DNA of 64,000 nt from Rotaria sp. Silwood1 (GCA_905250075.1 CAJNOP010000096.1:235008-299007); one strand, 5' to 3'; positions 41,508 through 55,284 are shown, counted from the stretch's first letter. Notes: generated from the sequence alone by a model not told the origin. Numbers and translations are program-made.

Positions 41508-44500
41508 GTTTAATCTATCAAAATGAGTTAAACAGTTATTTGATCTATTCAATCAAATGTATTAACATAGCAAATAATTCAAACGCCCTAACAATATCCC
41601 ACAAGTAGTGGGTGCAATAATAAGAACGCGAAGAAAAAAAAAAAGAAGAAATAAGAAAAAAAAGGCAAAGGACATCCTCGTCATAAAAAGAAAAACGAGA
41701 TGCCAATACAGGAAATCAACGTAGGATCTACGAATTAAAAGGAGCAATAAAATGACTATAAATATTATAACAAGAATGATCGAAGAAAAAAAAAACAGAA
41801 AAAAAGAAACATATGACATAGAAAAATAAGAAAGAAACACTGAAGCGGATCATAAGGAAGCACTTATAAGTAGTATAGGATTGGTCAACTACTTTAAACC
41901 AATTAAATAAATAAAATGAAGACGCTAGTTTTCGATAAGTTATATTGAATAAACAAATTAGTAAATGATAATAATATTTATGATAAAACTATATTTTCTA
42001 TTAGAATCGGACTGATTTCAATCAAGTTCTCTAATCATATAACATTTATTTAAAGTTCGTTTGTTTCTACTTTAAAAAAAAGTATTTGCATATCAATCAT
42101 CATAGCGTAGAACAAGCAAAACATCTTGTATAAATTATTTAATGTCATTTGAGTAAAGTCTTGTTTTGTTTTTTTTACAGAGAATGCATCTTATCGTACA
42201 ATCTAAATGTATATATTACTTTAGAATTAAAATTCTTGTGTCAATAAGAAAGCAAATATTTTTTTTTCACTATTTGTAGAGAGTATTAGTTTTTTATTTT
42301 GTTGCAATTCTGCACTTCCTAGAATGTTCATAGAAGAATACAAATAGTAATCAACGTTCTTGGACGTATTCAGTATAGATTTTTTTTATCAGTCAGGCGA
42401 AATTCTTGTGGCAAGAAAAGAGAAAGAAATCTTGTTCAATCGTTAAGACAAACTCTGCGAGATGTCTTTGTGATCATGTATCTATATATATTTTAATATT
42501 TGTACATTATTTATTCATTTTTTACACAACGATAATGAATATTTATTATGTTCCATTGAACGAAGAAAAGATATTCTTTTTTAAATAATATAAAAGCTTT
42601 ATGTCAATATTAGATCAAAAGTGAAAATATTGAATAATAAAGATGCATTTATTGACCTATATTAGTGAGTTAAATTATAGTTGATTTTATAATTTAAAAA
42701 ACAAACACTTAGCGATAGATCAATCTTTATCGATTTCATACGATATAATAAGTTAGTTTTCTATATTTTATGAAATTATAGTGCGGTTAACAAATAAGTA
42801 AATATCTGTTTCTCAACGATGATAGTTAGAACAAATTAGAATAAATATTTGAGTAGTTGACAATAGTTTCCATTTAATGAAATGTTCTTTCTGTTGTCCT
42901 TAAAAATTTTTATCTTTGTGGAAAATTCTTCAAAAAGACGAAGAATTCTCAAAAATTTAGAAAACAAATTTTTAATAGAAAAACTCTTCTTCTTATATGA
43001 TATCTTTATTCCAATTTGTTCTACCTATAGTTGCTAAGAAAATATATCAAAAACACAACTATGTGATTAAGTCTCTTCGAGATATAGAAATTTCAGTATG
43101 TAGGTCGTTTCGCATAGATAGTAGATATAGCAAAGTATTTTTTTTCAAAAGTTTCGAAACAAAGTCATAGATACAAACTCTTTTCCTAGTAAGCATAGTT
43201 CACTAAGTCTTGCCTAAAACATCGATCTGACATCTGAAAATGCTTCCTCTTAAGTTATACAAAAACATCAGAAAATCTCATATTGAACAAGATCGATTGA
43301 AATTTAATCGTAAAACATTAGTCAATGAACAGGCGAACGATAGTACATGCAGATTCTTTGGACAACATTAAAGAATTGATTGAAACTAATATAACTGCGT
43401 TTGATATAAACTCTAAATCTTGAATAATGTGTTTTGCAATTCATTTGATGGTCAATAGTTTCATTGAAATAGGAATAACTTAATTTCAAGCAATTCATAG
43501 CATGATTATGCAAATGAATGTACAGCGAAAAACAGAAGTAATACTTAATGTCAAGTAAGTATTGGAAATGATTTTCAATATGAATATACAGAAAACGAAC
43601 AATAAAACCATACCATTGGACTTAGTCGATGAGTATATTAATATTAATGTAATCAAAAACGAAAATGTTACATCAGGTAATAGCCGACTTCGAAAGAGAA
43701 TAAAACATCTAATAGTATGCTGAGTATACCAAAAGGATTAGCAACTCTACTTGAATTCTTTATAAAAAGCTTAAAGAAACTTTCTTTCAATATAATCTGA
43801 TAGTAAAAACCAATGTTCTATTATTTTATGATATTTTATCATTCTTAGACTAATATCATAAAAATATAATTATAAAAAGATCTGTTTCGACATAATGCGT
43901 ATTTTTTTTCACTTTGTTCTTCTTCTTTCTTTTTTCTCGTACCTTTTAATACTTAACTATCTACATAGACTTACGTATATATGTATTGTAAAGCCGCATG
44001 TCTTATTTGCATGTGTAATTTATTAGCATATTCTGAAGAAAGTTAAAACAAATAGAATTCGATTAAATATTGATACTCATCATCTCTGTTTTACATGAAT
44101 AAGAAAAATTTTCACTTCTAGATTAAAGTATGCACTATCCTTAATATTCAACAAAAATTTATTCATAATGAATTATGTTCTATTTGTGATGATGAAGTTT
44201 CTTTTTTTTTTTTAACACAGTTGAATGATGATTTAAATGTATTCGTGATGGTCAATAAGAGACTAAACACGAAGCATAATCTGCTTACTTTTATATTTCG
44301 TTATTGTTCTGCAGACACTACTTTTTTGTATATCCTAACATATATCGACAGCTGTGCATTAGAGTGAATAACAAGATGAAAAGAGAATGTATATTAACGA
44401 CAATATAAACTAAGTTAACCGTCACGCATTATAACCAAATAAATCTTATTGAAATTTGATTATTATGATATTGGCTGAAAAAAAAAGGAATTTATAGTTT

Positions 44501-45060
44501 ATTGAAAGTTTTACATAATAAACAGTAACTATTCCAAATAGATAGTTTCTATCAGTGAGTTATAAATGACTATTTAAAAGCAAAAATAAACTAATATCGC
44601 ATTGATACCTACGGCAACAAGAATTTTTTTAATATTGAATTTCTTTTTTTCAATATGTATCACTGATAAAAACAATGCTTCACATAAAATTCATAATCAA
44701 ACAATTAAAATTATCCCAAATACGATAACAACAACAACAAAAAAAACAAACAAACAAACAATGTAAATCTAAACTTATTGTTTTAAATTTTTCATCAATT
44801 TAAAATGTCTAAACGATTCTCGAAAATTCCAACGATGTTATTGTAACCAATTATTATCATAATATATTACATAAAATATCTAATAGTTAATAATACTAAC
44901 TTTTTTTTTTTAAAACTATACCTGTATGTTCGTTAATACAAAAAAAAAATACAGAAAAAAAAAATGAAAGTTCAACAAAAACACAATTAAATGTGTATAT
45001 ATATACGCCAAGAAAACGAACATTCTTTTTCTTTTTGTAGAAAGTTTATTCTTGTAAGAA
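41508..45060. other. Intergenic stretch between tom1 and the Gln-rich gene
   Basis: About 3.5 kb of AT-rich sequence without a recognisable gene. Frames such as 41562-41840 (minus) are low-complexity products of poly-purine sequence. The left part should include the tom1 promoter. At about 45060-45110 a minus-strand AG acceptor precedes GAVNPFNSSACSIM and a stop, which could be an alternative last exon of the neighbouring Gln-rich gene. A (CAA)n/(CAAA)n tract lies near 44725-44760. Confidence 0.45.
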
Positions 45061-45287
45061 TTCTACATAATTGAACATGCTGATGAATTGAATGGATTGA
45101 CAGCACCTCTGAAAAAAAGAAAATAAAATTATGATGTGTTTTTAAATCAATAAATTTCTTTAGCGAACACGCAACAAGCTAAAGCAAAAAAAATGCATTC
45201 AATATGACAGATAGCCTTGCTGGATAAAAGCAATCTTAGCAAGGATGATTAATCATTCAAGCACGAGATAATATCTTACTCAAATAT

Positions 45288-48200
45288 TTATGGTGAGAGA
45301 GGACGATAAGGACCAGTCGATGGACCTTTTATACCTGATCCACTTGTTGAACCAGTATAAGTAGGTCGAGAATAGTTAAGTCCTATTGAAGATGGTTGAA
45401 CATATGATGTTGATGATATAGGTGGAAGGGAAGATCCACTCGGTCTAGTGTCTGAAGCAAAAATATTTGCTGATGTATATGGATTAGTTTGACTTCTAGG
45501 TGTTGTAGAAGTCAAAGATAGTATTGGTCTTTGACGTAAAGTTTCTTGTCGTAAACTCTTTTCTAATTGAGCACGTTGTTGCTCAATATTTTCTTGAATA
45601 TCATTAAAATCTTGAAGATTTGATGGATAACCACCTGCACGTGGAAGTAAACCAGGGGTTAATAATGTTGGTGTTTGTGATGGCTGAAATGGAATGAGTA
45701 AACCATCTGGTGTCAATGGTACAATTGGCAATGATGCCGATTGTTCTATACCATTAGCTAGTAGTAAACTACAAACATCAAATGCTTTTTTTTTCTTATA
45801 ATATATATCTTATTAAATGATTAGGTAAAGCATAATTTCATTGCATAGATAGTATAATACATCGGTGATTAAAAAGAGCTGAAAAAATGAACTAAAAATT
45901 ACTTTGGATTTGCAGCTGCAGGTGTTCCAACTGTAGATTGCATTAACTGAAGACCACCGCAACTATCCGATGCGGCTGATGGAATGGGTAAGCCAGTTCG
46001 TCCAGCAACAGTCTGGAAGTTATGAATAAATAATTAGATTAGATGTCAATATTATAGGTTTTACTCGTATAAGTGCATGACGAAACATATTTGGTGCTTG
46101 TGATTGTGTTCCTTGTATAGCTGGAATAATACGTGATGGTGCATAAGATGGTTGACTTAATGCTACTACAGGTTGATTTGTCATAGCCATTGGTTGACCT
46201 TGAATTGATACAACAGCTGGATCATATGGACGTTGATAAAGAATTTGTGGACTAGCTAGAAAACGATCAAACAATAAATTTCTTTATGATTCTTATTGAT
46301 AATTAGTTAAATTTAACTTACAATTAAATAAATAGCAAAAATCAAAAAAAAAAAAGATTTTCATTAGTAGTCTAAATATAACCATCACCAAAAATATAAA
46401 TTATTTAATTTAGCTACCTGCGACGGTTGGATTTGGTACTATAAAATTATGAAGTTTTTTGTTTTTGTTTAAATGACTAGAGAATAAAGAGAAAGAAATC
46501 TACTTTGAATAGTTTGAAGAACAGGTGGAGTTTGAATAATTTGTGGTGTTGCTGAAGCAATTTGTAAAACTTGTCCAGATTGTGATTGTGGACTTTGAAT
46601 GAATTGTAATGGTTGTGGTTGTTGAATAACTTGTATTGGTTGAGGTTGTTGAATAACTTGTAATGATTGTGGATGTTGAATAATTTGAAATGGTTGAGGT
46701 TGAGGTTGACACTGTGGCTGTTGAATAATAACATTTGATGTACGTTGAAGTTGTGATTGTGGTAAAGTAAAAAGAGATGGTGTAGTTGTATTTGTTGGTA
46801 AAGAATTAAAAACAGGTATTTGATTAATTATTGTTGGTTGTATTGTTGATAAATTATCAAGACAAACAAATTGTTGTTGTTGTTGTGGGAATGGTGATGA
46901 TATAGGTTGTTGAATAATATTATGATTATTTGATGCACAGATATAATCTTGTTGATTTGAATCAGTACAATAAACTATTTGTGATGGTTGTTGTTGTTGT
47001 TGTTGTAATGGTGAAAGACAAATCGATGGTTCAGTTTGATGAAGGATCTAAAGAAAACGAAAGTTAACATTTATATTGTAAAACTAAAAAAATAGATTAT
47101 ATGTAAAGCATGAGTATGTAAAAGCAAAAAAAAAATTTTTTCTTTTTCAATGCAGCGAACTTATTTATCCTACACAAGAATCTGAAACACAATTGATATT
47201 TGATGGCGAATAAGAACAACAATCATCTATAATATAGATTCGTTTAATTTCTTATATACAATGAGTCTTAATAGATGATTTACGATTCATTAATAAACGA
47301 GATTGAGCACAAGTACACGAGGGATAATGGCCAGTTTGTGTTTCATGTAAACATGGTATTTGATGAGAAATTATTTTGCTTTCAATAGACTGTAAAGGAA
47401 TGTTTTGTTGTCTAATATTCTATAGAATAATTAATGAATGAATGAAATTTGAAGAGGTTGTATAATAATAATAAAAAGAATGTATGAAAAGACCACAAAA
47501 ACAAAATTATTTATTAACTTACTGCATCTTGATCGTGATTAAAAAATAATTGTTGAGAAATTCCATCAGTTACTATTGATTGTGGTTGTTGTTGTTGTTG
47601 TTGTTGAAAATTAGCATCACGATAAACAATAAAAGGTGCTTGTTGATCATCAACGAAAGCTGTTTCATGTTGCGTATCATAAGGTACAGTAGCTAAACGA
47701 TTAGTAGTATCAACTGGATAACTTTCACCACTAGGAACTTCACGATAGACAACCATTGGTTGTTGTTGTTGTTGTTGTTGTTGATCTTGTTCAATATATT
47801 GTGAATTAGTAACCATCATTTTTGATGGAGAAATTAATGTTTGATTCGGTCGATTTCTAATTGATTCAGCACTTTTAGCACGATACCGTCGATTATGATG
47901 ATGATGATGATGGTGATGATGATGTTTATCGCCACGATGATGATGATGATGTTTATGTTTATGAGTTCGTTTTGATGTTGATGATGTACTTTCAAATGAT
48001 GAATTTTTTATAGATTTTTCAACGGGCCATATTTTTGTTTGACCATTTGTTAGAACAGTTGGTACCTATGAAAATAAAAATACTTTTTAATTTATCAAAT
48101 TATGTTCAATATAAATAAAATAAAGCAAACATAAGAAAGCTTACAGCAAAAAAAGATGAATTTTGTCTTGATATCATAGATGGTTGCATAGCTCGTGTAT

Positions 48201-48513
48201 CAATATTTGTCTGTTAGAAGCAAAAGCATGTATGTGCATACATACATCAAAAATTATTTACTTACTGTTGATGATGATAATGGTTGTGGTGGTACATCCA
48301 CATTTATATACATATGTGGAATAGCTTCAACTCTTTCGAGATGTTTAACTAAATAAATGTAAATGATTCTGTATATAAGAAAACGTATTTAAATAAAAAT
48401 AAATATTTACGTTGATCTTGTTCGTTGCCTAGGACTGTTGCTAATTTCATAATTGGTAAATTTGAATTTATTGAAGGTTGATTTGATGCCCATGAAGAAT
48501 ATTTTCGTGACAT
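45288..48513 (-). CDS. Gln-, Pro- and His-rich protein of unknown function, about 11 exons
   Basis: The proposed start at 48513 reads MSRKYSSWASNQPSINSNLP and the stop is at 45288 after PYRPLSP. Exons with good GT-AG borders lie at about 48513-48411, 48347-48268, 48212-48146, 48066-47518, 47420-47284, 47229-47170, 47048-46500, 46440-46420, 46258-46060, 46014-45903 and 45770-45288. The fourth exon carries a His tract (HKHKHHHHHRGDKHHHH) and poly-Gln runs. The seventh has repeats of the type VIQQPQPIQVIQQPQ, with IxxPQ spacing. The last has a short coiled-coil-like EQQRAQLEKSLRQETLRQRP segment. I see no known domain. Poly-Gln and His tracts are common in nuclear regulators, but this is only a suggestion. 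Confidence 0.65.
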
Positions 48514-50461
48514 GATTATACTGTTTCTTTTTTGTTAAAATAAATCAAAAAATACAGTTCATTTATACAAAATTTACTTGTAAAAGATGTTATATTTAAA
48601 TATCTATAAAATATAAAAAAAAGAAAAGAAAAGAAAAGAAATATGAAAGTATATGACGAAGGTTATATAGGCGTTAACATAAGAATAATGTAAAAAAAAA
48701 ATCGGAGTAATTGTATGAACAACAAACTGCATTAGTACATAGGAGAAAAAAAGAGTGATCAAGGATGATGATAAAAAGTAAATAAAAACTTTCTTTTTTC
48801 TTTTTCTTCTTGTTTCATTTTGTCGAAGAGAAATATTACCTTGTATTACTGATAATAAATGATCAGCAATTTAATGAATGACATTGAAAAAAAAACCTAT
48901 ATATGTACAATACTTCTATGAATATATGTATGAAATAAAGAATTTTATTTTCAATTAATTTACAAGGAAAGTTTCGATATTGACTAATTGCTCTTCGATG
49001 GAAATAATAACATCAGTTATATCGATCATAATAAGTAATGAATAATCTGACAAAAAAAAATTCATGCTATTTTGGATCTTATGATTTCATCGTATCTTGA
49101 AATAAGATCACCGAGTTCTATCACTAGAGAATTCCATCGGACTTAACTAAATGTCTCTCATTGATAAATCAGATTAAGTACAAGAGATGTTTTTTTTTTG
49201 AATTGTAAACTTCTACTCTTTGAATTTTTACTTTATAAAATGATATGTTTTTTAAGAAAATTCGATTGATATCTCTTCAAGATCTATACAATAAATATCA
49301 AAGAATAAAAATTCATCATTCAAAAACGTTTCTTGGAATTTTGTAATCTAATCTATTGATTGGCAGTTCAGAGAACTTTGATACTGATCTCAATCTACCA
49401 CTTATGTATATATAAACAATGTAAAAGATACGACTTATAAGATACGAACAAAGAAAAAAATGTGAAACTTTCACAATTAATGAAAACTAGTTCTTTCGCT
49501 TCTTCTAATAGAGACGATACTAGCTTTAATTATGAAGAAAAATAAATCGTAAAAAAATGCGGTATCTCAGTAATAATAAGCTAACAGCAGATATTTCATT
49601 CCTGGTATTTTGTAACTCATTAGAACCTATATTATGGATATTGTCCTAACTCAAAGGTAACTAATCAGTTGGGGGACTTTCCTCGTTAGTATTGAGCTTA
49701 CCGCTTGTTTAACTGTGTTTATTCATTCGTCACTTTTATATATGAGTGAGCATATAATGAACGTTGAAATGATATTCATCTTACGTATGGTGCATCGTTA
49801 ACTTATGTGTTGATATAAAAACATAAATGTCGTCGACAATGTATAAGGGTATATTCTTACTTCTTCTTGTTCTGCTTCATACTATTCACCTATCAACGCC
49901 CCTAGTTAAGTGAACGAAAGAAAAAAGAAAAGCGAAATTGAGTGACGAAAATATTCTTCATCTGCTCAATATAAAAATTATCAATACTACGTAAGAGCGT
50001 TCATCCGATGAAACGATAGTGACCTATCGTCTGGTCTTTTCGTCTTTCTCATCGATCAAATTTTGTCATATTGATAATATATATAAAACAAAAAAAGAAG
50101 CGAGAATAAGTCCAAAAACAAGAAAATATACATATATATACAAATAAATATTCTACTTAATGTATGCATAACTAGCAAGAATATTTGATTTATTCGATTT
50201 AGTAGTTTCTCATTCGGAAATGTATTTGTTAATTAGAACAAAGAAAAACATGAATTCACAAAATGTGATGGAGCATTTTTTTTCTTCTTCTTCTTTCTTT
50301 GTTGATTGTCGGCGCAAAAAAATAAAAATAAAAAGGAAATGAATGTAGAGATAAAGTATGTTTGACATCGGGTTACTGTCAGATATTTATTCACATTAGT
50401 AGCAATGGTCTCATTCCAAAAAACAAAATAAAATAAAATCTATAGTTTATAAATAATAAAA
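48514..50461. other. Divergent intergenic stretch with repeat copy C
   Basis: This holds the upstream regions of the Gln-rich gene (minus) and the GPCR gene (plus). No open frame looks coding. A copy of the dispersed repeat is at 49600-49690. Purine-rich AAAAGAAAAG runs occur near 48620-48645. Confidence 0.5.
49600..49690. repeat. Dispersed repeat family, copy C
   Basis: ATGGATATTGTCCTAACTCA, followed by AAGGTAACTAATCAGTTGGG, aligns with copy A (about 25272) and copy B (about 36978) over about 65 bases at roughly 70 percent identity by eye. Only this terminal part is clear here. Confidence 0.55.
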
Positions 50462-51550
50462 ATGAATCGTTCATTATCAATTGACGAAAAACATCTTGTA
50501 CATGTTATTCATTTAACAAATGGTATATTTCCATTATTTATTTTACCATTAGCAACAACTGGTAATTCACTTTGTTTTCTTGTATTTTGTCGACCTAAAT
50601 TTCAAAAACGTTTAACACGAACATCATCATTATGTATACGTTTATTATGTGTAAATGATTTAATTTTATTATATTTATTTACAATTGATGTTCTATTAAA
50701 AATTTATGCAAAACCATCAATACGTATTTATTCAACACCAACAACATGTCGTTTATATAAATGTATACGTTATTCAATATTAGATTTTTCTGCTTATTTA
50801 CAATTAGGTTTAACAACGGATCGTTTTATTTGTTGTGTTTATCATATATATTATTCACGTTGGTGTAAACGAAATTATTTATATTATTTATTAACAATTG
50901 CATTTTTATTTATATTTATAAAAAATTCATCATTTTTATCAAAATCCTATGGTTATTCAATAGATAATAATAATCATACTAGTGTTAAATGTTCAGTTAA
51001 AATTAAAGAAGTCAATTTTGCAATGTATATGGCATATGGACAATCATTAATTGATGTTATTTTTATAACTTGTTTACCATTTTTTCTTATACTCTATTTT
51101 AATTCACGTATATTAAGAGAAGTTTTACGTTCGCGTACAGAATGTTGGAGTACATTAACAAAATTAATGCATATAACACCAGATCAAACTGAAAGTGCGA
51201 TTATAATTTCAACAGATAGGATACCATCACGATCAACAACAACAACAACAACAATTATTTTAAAACGTCATCATGCAAGACATCGACGTTTACATTTAAC
51301 ATTTGCACTTGGTTGTATATCATTTATATTTATATTTAGTACGGCACCATATAAAATATTTAAAATTGTCGAAAGACATGATAAAGTAATACGTGATCAA
51401 TATAGGAGTGGTGTACCTAAATCAGTTCATATGCAATTAGCTGAAGTTATTATTGATTGTTTTGTATATTTATCATGTTCAACACCATTTTTTGTTTGTT
51501 TTGCTACATCAAGTATGTTTCGTGATGAATTACGTCGAGTATTTCAATAA
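50462..51550 (+). CDS. Rhodopsin-family (class A) G-protein-coupled receptor, single exon
   Basis: The 362-residue intronless frame has seven hydrophobic segments. TM1 carries GNSLCFLVF (Asn35 as the conserved N1.50). TM2 has LCVNDLILL (Asp66). The end of TM3 is TTDRFICCVYH, with DRF replacing DRY at 120-122. Cysteines before TM3 (96 or 101) and in the second extracellular loop (VKCSVK) can form the usual disulfide. A long third intracellular loop, rich in Thr, His and Arg, precedes TM6. TM7 has STPFFVCFATSSMF, lacking the NPxxY motif. The layout resembles invertebrate peptide-receptor-like orphans. The ligand cannot be predicted. The frame opens immediately after AT-rich upstream sequence with only AATAATAAAA before the ATG. 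Confidence 0.88.
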   Translation: MNRSLSIDEKHLVHVIHLTNGIFPLFILPLATTGNSLCFLVFCRPKFQKRLTRTSSLCIRLLCVNDLILLYLFTIDVLLKIYAKPSIRIYSTPTTCRLYKCIRYSILDFSAYLQLGLTTDRFICCVYHIYYSRWCKRNYLYYLLTIAFLFIFIKNSSFLSKSYGYSIDNNNHTSVKCSVKIKEVNFAMYMAYGQSLIDVIFITCLPFFLILYFNSRILREVLRSRTECWSTLTKLMHITPDQTESAIIISTDRIPSRSTTTTTTIILKRHHARHRRLHLTFALGCISFIFIFSTAPYKIFKIVERHDKVIRDQYRSGVPKSVHMQLAEVIIDCFVYLSCSTPFFVCFATSSMFRDELRRVFQ

Positions 51551-52514
51551 AAAATAAATAAATATATATTGTTTTGTGTATATATTAGTGGTTGTTTTTT
51601 CTTTTTTCTTTAACATCGAAAGACAAAGTGCAAAAAAACATATTAAAATCATTGGCAATTATGTTTGTTGTCTAAACCAGCGAAAAGAAAATTATATTTT
51701 TGCTTTTAAATATAATCTTTGACATTGTTGTCAGTTCAGTATATGATATTTCTGTTTATGTGTTAACTAGACAGACAATGTCGGAGAAAATTGAAATCAT
51801 TTTTAATGAGTTACATAGAATGATGACAACGTCGTTATCATGATTGCATATGGAATATGTTTTTGTTCAGCACTTTTATTATGAAGAAATTAGAAAAATT
51901 TGAAGCAATATGGCATTTTATAGTGTTGACTTTTTTTATTGATTGGTAGTGGAGATGTGTACCTTTTATTGTTAATAAAATGTGAACACTATTAAAGAGA
52001 TTTTTATCATAAGAGTTCATCTAACAATATATATTATATGTATTGATTTAAAAAGATAAGCAATGACGGGTGATAAATAATGATATGAATGAACTCGTGA
52101 CTAATTTTAAAAGAGTAAATGACAATGCATCAATATGAAACTTGTTATATTGATCAAGTTTCTGTATATAAAAATATCTCACTTTTAATTTCTTTTAAGG
52201 TTACAATCAATTTATTGTCTGAATACATCGAATAGACAAGAGATTTAAGATCATAGTGCTGATGTAAGGGTGTGAATAGATTGAGGACAATGCGATCAAA
52301 CAATCAATCTTTCTCTAGATCTCATTTTATTCATGAGTTTATCAGTAACTCTCAATTCTATATCATTGAAACAGCTTGATAGAATAGTTTTGGCAAAAGT
52401 TCATACCAAAAATATAAAACAACTTATAGCGAAAACAGAACGATTAGTAATTTGATGTGAATTCGATCATTATTCATTGTTCTATCGTACATGACGTGAA
52501 ATGAACTTTGACTA
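51551..52514. other. Intergenic, no gene recognised
   Basis: AT-rich sequence downstream of the GPCR. AATAAATAAATA at 51551-51565, right after the stop codon, could serve as polyadenylation signals. No further structure was noted until the MITE. Confidence 0.5.
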
Positions 52515-53105
52515 TTGTCCATTTTAAAGTTAAATGATCGGGGGCATTTTTTGAATAACTTTTGGTAGGAACAAGATAGAGATTATGTGATTTTCACCGT
52601 TTGAAAGAGCAGATGAAGACGCATCGAATAATATATAGAAAGATTTTTCTAACTACTTTTCTAAAGGTTTAATCAAACATTTTCAAAGAATTGCTTTTTT
52701 CTTCTACGTAAAAAAAGTGACTTCTCTATCAAAATACTACAACAATTTACATGTTTCGATTATTTTGTTGAGAAAATGAGGTGGTAAATTGTGTTCTGAT
52801 GGTTTGGATATCATACTGGTCGTAGTTAGGAACAAAGTCTCCATACAGTTTTGTAGCTCTTCCTTTGGCGACTCTAGCACACTCCTGAAAATCAATAAAT
52901 TAATATCGGGACCATGAGAAGCATGCAAGTTTTTCTTGAAGTTTTATGTAAAACCTATAAGAAAGTAGCTACAAATATCTTTCTATATATAATTCGATGC
53001 GTCTTCATCTGCTCTATCCAACGGTGAAAACCATAGATCTCTATCGCGTTCCTAGCAAAAGTTATTCAAAAAGTGTCCACGGCCATTTAACTCTAAAATG
53101 AACAA
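52515..53105. mobile_element. 591-bp MITE with about 165-bp inverted repeats, TA duplication
   Basis: The left end TTGTCCATTTTAAAGTTAAA and the right end, reverse-complemented TTGTTCATTTTAGAGTTAAA, match, and the arms remain similar for about 165 bases: TTTTTGAATAACTTTTG, ATAGAGAT, then AGATGAAGACGCATCGAA. TA flanks both sides (52513-52514 and 53106-53107). The centre holds a 63-codon minus-strand frame without known motifs. Ends and target fit the Tc1/mariner type. It is not the same family as the MITE at 27080. Confidence 0.82.
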
Positions 53106-53107
53106 TA

Positions 53108-55284
53108 GGTTAGAATGGTTTGAATACACGAAATAAATGAAAATTTTACTACAATCAGAGCTGAATATCTTGAGGAAAGTGGAAATTTGAAAGGTATGGA
53201 TCATGTACTGATATGATTCCTTAGTATGAAAACATAACTGGAATTATATACTTCAAATTTTATAATTGATAGAAAGATTGGCTTTCATGACTTGAAAATT
53301 CAATGATCTTATTTCAAGGAATATCGAACAATTAAAGCAAAAACAATTGCACGACAATATTAAATTTGTTTGTTTCATAGTTTGATGCCGATCTTTTCGA
53401 ATCATGTTTATTAATTACTCATGCAAACAAGATTTTATTGAACTAACTGAATACGAAGCGATTGAACAATCGCTGCTGTATGTGACTAGAGAGATAAATC
53501 TAATCATCCATTCTTCGATAGAGTCGTTATGCATTATAAAATGGTAGACTTTCTATGAATCAGAACTTGTGTGAATGGTAAGACAAAAGCATTACAAAAA
53601 TCACCTATTTCTAGCTTACCTAATTAACAATATTTTTCTAGTAAAAATATTGTTTATGATGATTGATGTACTTCCGGTTACTGATTGTCTGTTAGAATCA
53701 ACCATTTTTCTTAAATATTATTCGGAAAAAGAGTCTTATTTATCGTTAGCGTTTTTCACTATTGTTGTTTTTCAGCAACATGGGGTATGGGAATGAATCT
53801 TTTCATATATACTCATCATCTATATTCAAACACCTTCGAACTGATTTTAATAATCTTTTCGAGCTTCTTTATTCTTTCTTTGAATAATTACATCATTTTT
53901 TCGGATTAGATTACATTAAGCAAAAGATAATCATGTGTAGGAAATGTGAAATCACTTGCAGATTTTCATTTTAGTAGTATTTCCATAATGAATTGTTCAT
54001 AATGACTCAAATGTTTATTAGAACTTGATTCAACAAGTACCCATGCCTGAAGAATCCGAATCGATCGTCAGGTTTCGATTTTTGCTATGAACCTTTAATA
54101 AATTTATTACGAATTCTATGCTAAATCTTACGAAACAAGATCTCATTATTGACTGGATTTTTTTGGTGATGCTTATTTTTCTGCTAGATGGTAGAAGCTA
54201 AGGTTTCTTTTATGGTAAAAGAAGGTAGCTTTCATAAGAAGGTTGATAGGCAGATGAATAATTATTCTCAGACAGAGAAGTAGTCTGTAGATGATCACAT
54301 AGAAGAGAGTGACAATCTAGCATATAAACGATCGGAACAATATCCTATGGGAAAGATAACGACTTCAGATATTATTTTTAGTAGTGCTCGAAACTGAGCT
54401 AACGTCTCAGCAAGAGTCACGAAGCATGTAAGCAGCAATATAATATAATATTAGGGATTAGAAGACAAAAGAAAATTTTCGAACAATATCTCGTGTATCT
54501 CTACAAAATCCTAATTTTTTTTTAGAAAACATAATAGTTATTTCTATCGATAAAAGCATTAAATTTAGCATTTTTTGATCTCAGATAAGTAATACGATTA
54601 ATTGAGTTCTGATACCGCAGTTTTATTCAAAATTTTTTTTCGTCCATAGATGATGACTTTTACTCAAGTCGAAAATTTACTCAGTTAAGTTTTAATCTAC
54701 ATTTATTTAAAAAAAATAATAAGACATAACGTTTACGTATGTATTATTTCATTATATTGCACATATATTACAAAGATCCTATTTATTCATGAAAATATTG
54801 AGACAGATTTCTATAAAGTATGGACTCTAATTTGATTGGTTTGCTTTTTCTATGTGAAGTAAGCCACATTTCTGTAGCTAACATGTTTTTTGTGTGTCAT
54901 TTTCTACAACCAATAATAGTAAATAAAAGAACGAATGTGCAGAAAACTATTTATTACTTAGAAGTTTATCGAAAACAAATCAAAGGATTCATAAAAAATA
55001 TCATCAATTATTTCAATATACAATATATTTATTAGAACCTCGTTTTTTACAATTAGATTTAACAAATCAAAATTAAACTGCTTTCGTAGTAAAGTTACAT
55101 AAATGAAAGTTATCTTTTCAATAAATATATTAATAGAATACGAAAAGTACTGATAGTGTTGTCATGTGTTTTTTTAATATTTTAAAGATAAATTTGTAGA
55201 CTGTTTACTAAAAATAAATTTATTTTTTAATATCAATTCAGTTTTCCATGTATATATGATAAGAAAAATTCTTTTCAAATAAAC
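53108..55284. other. Intergenic, no gene recognised
   Basis: About 2.2 kb with only short, AT-driven open frames (for example 53575-53796 and 54820-55035) lacking motifs. The last 300 bases probably contain the amylase promoter; a TATATATGA stretch lies at about 55252-55260, some 25-30 bases before the ATG. Confidence 0.45.

Noticed and set aside
41562..41840. 92-codon hydrophobic minus-strand frame
   Set aside because: It is low-complexity, produced by a poly-purine stretch, with no signal or motif beyond runs of Phe, Leu and Ile.
46477..46734. Asn/Phe/His-rich and Ser/Thr-rich minus-strand frames
   Set aside because: They are alternative frames of the CAA-rich exon of the Gln-rich gene. 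Only the frame giving IQQPQ joins to the neighbouring exons.
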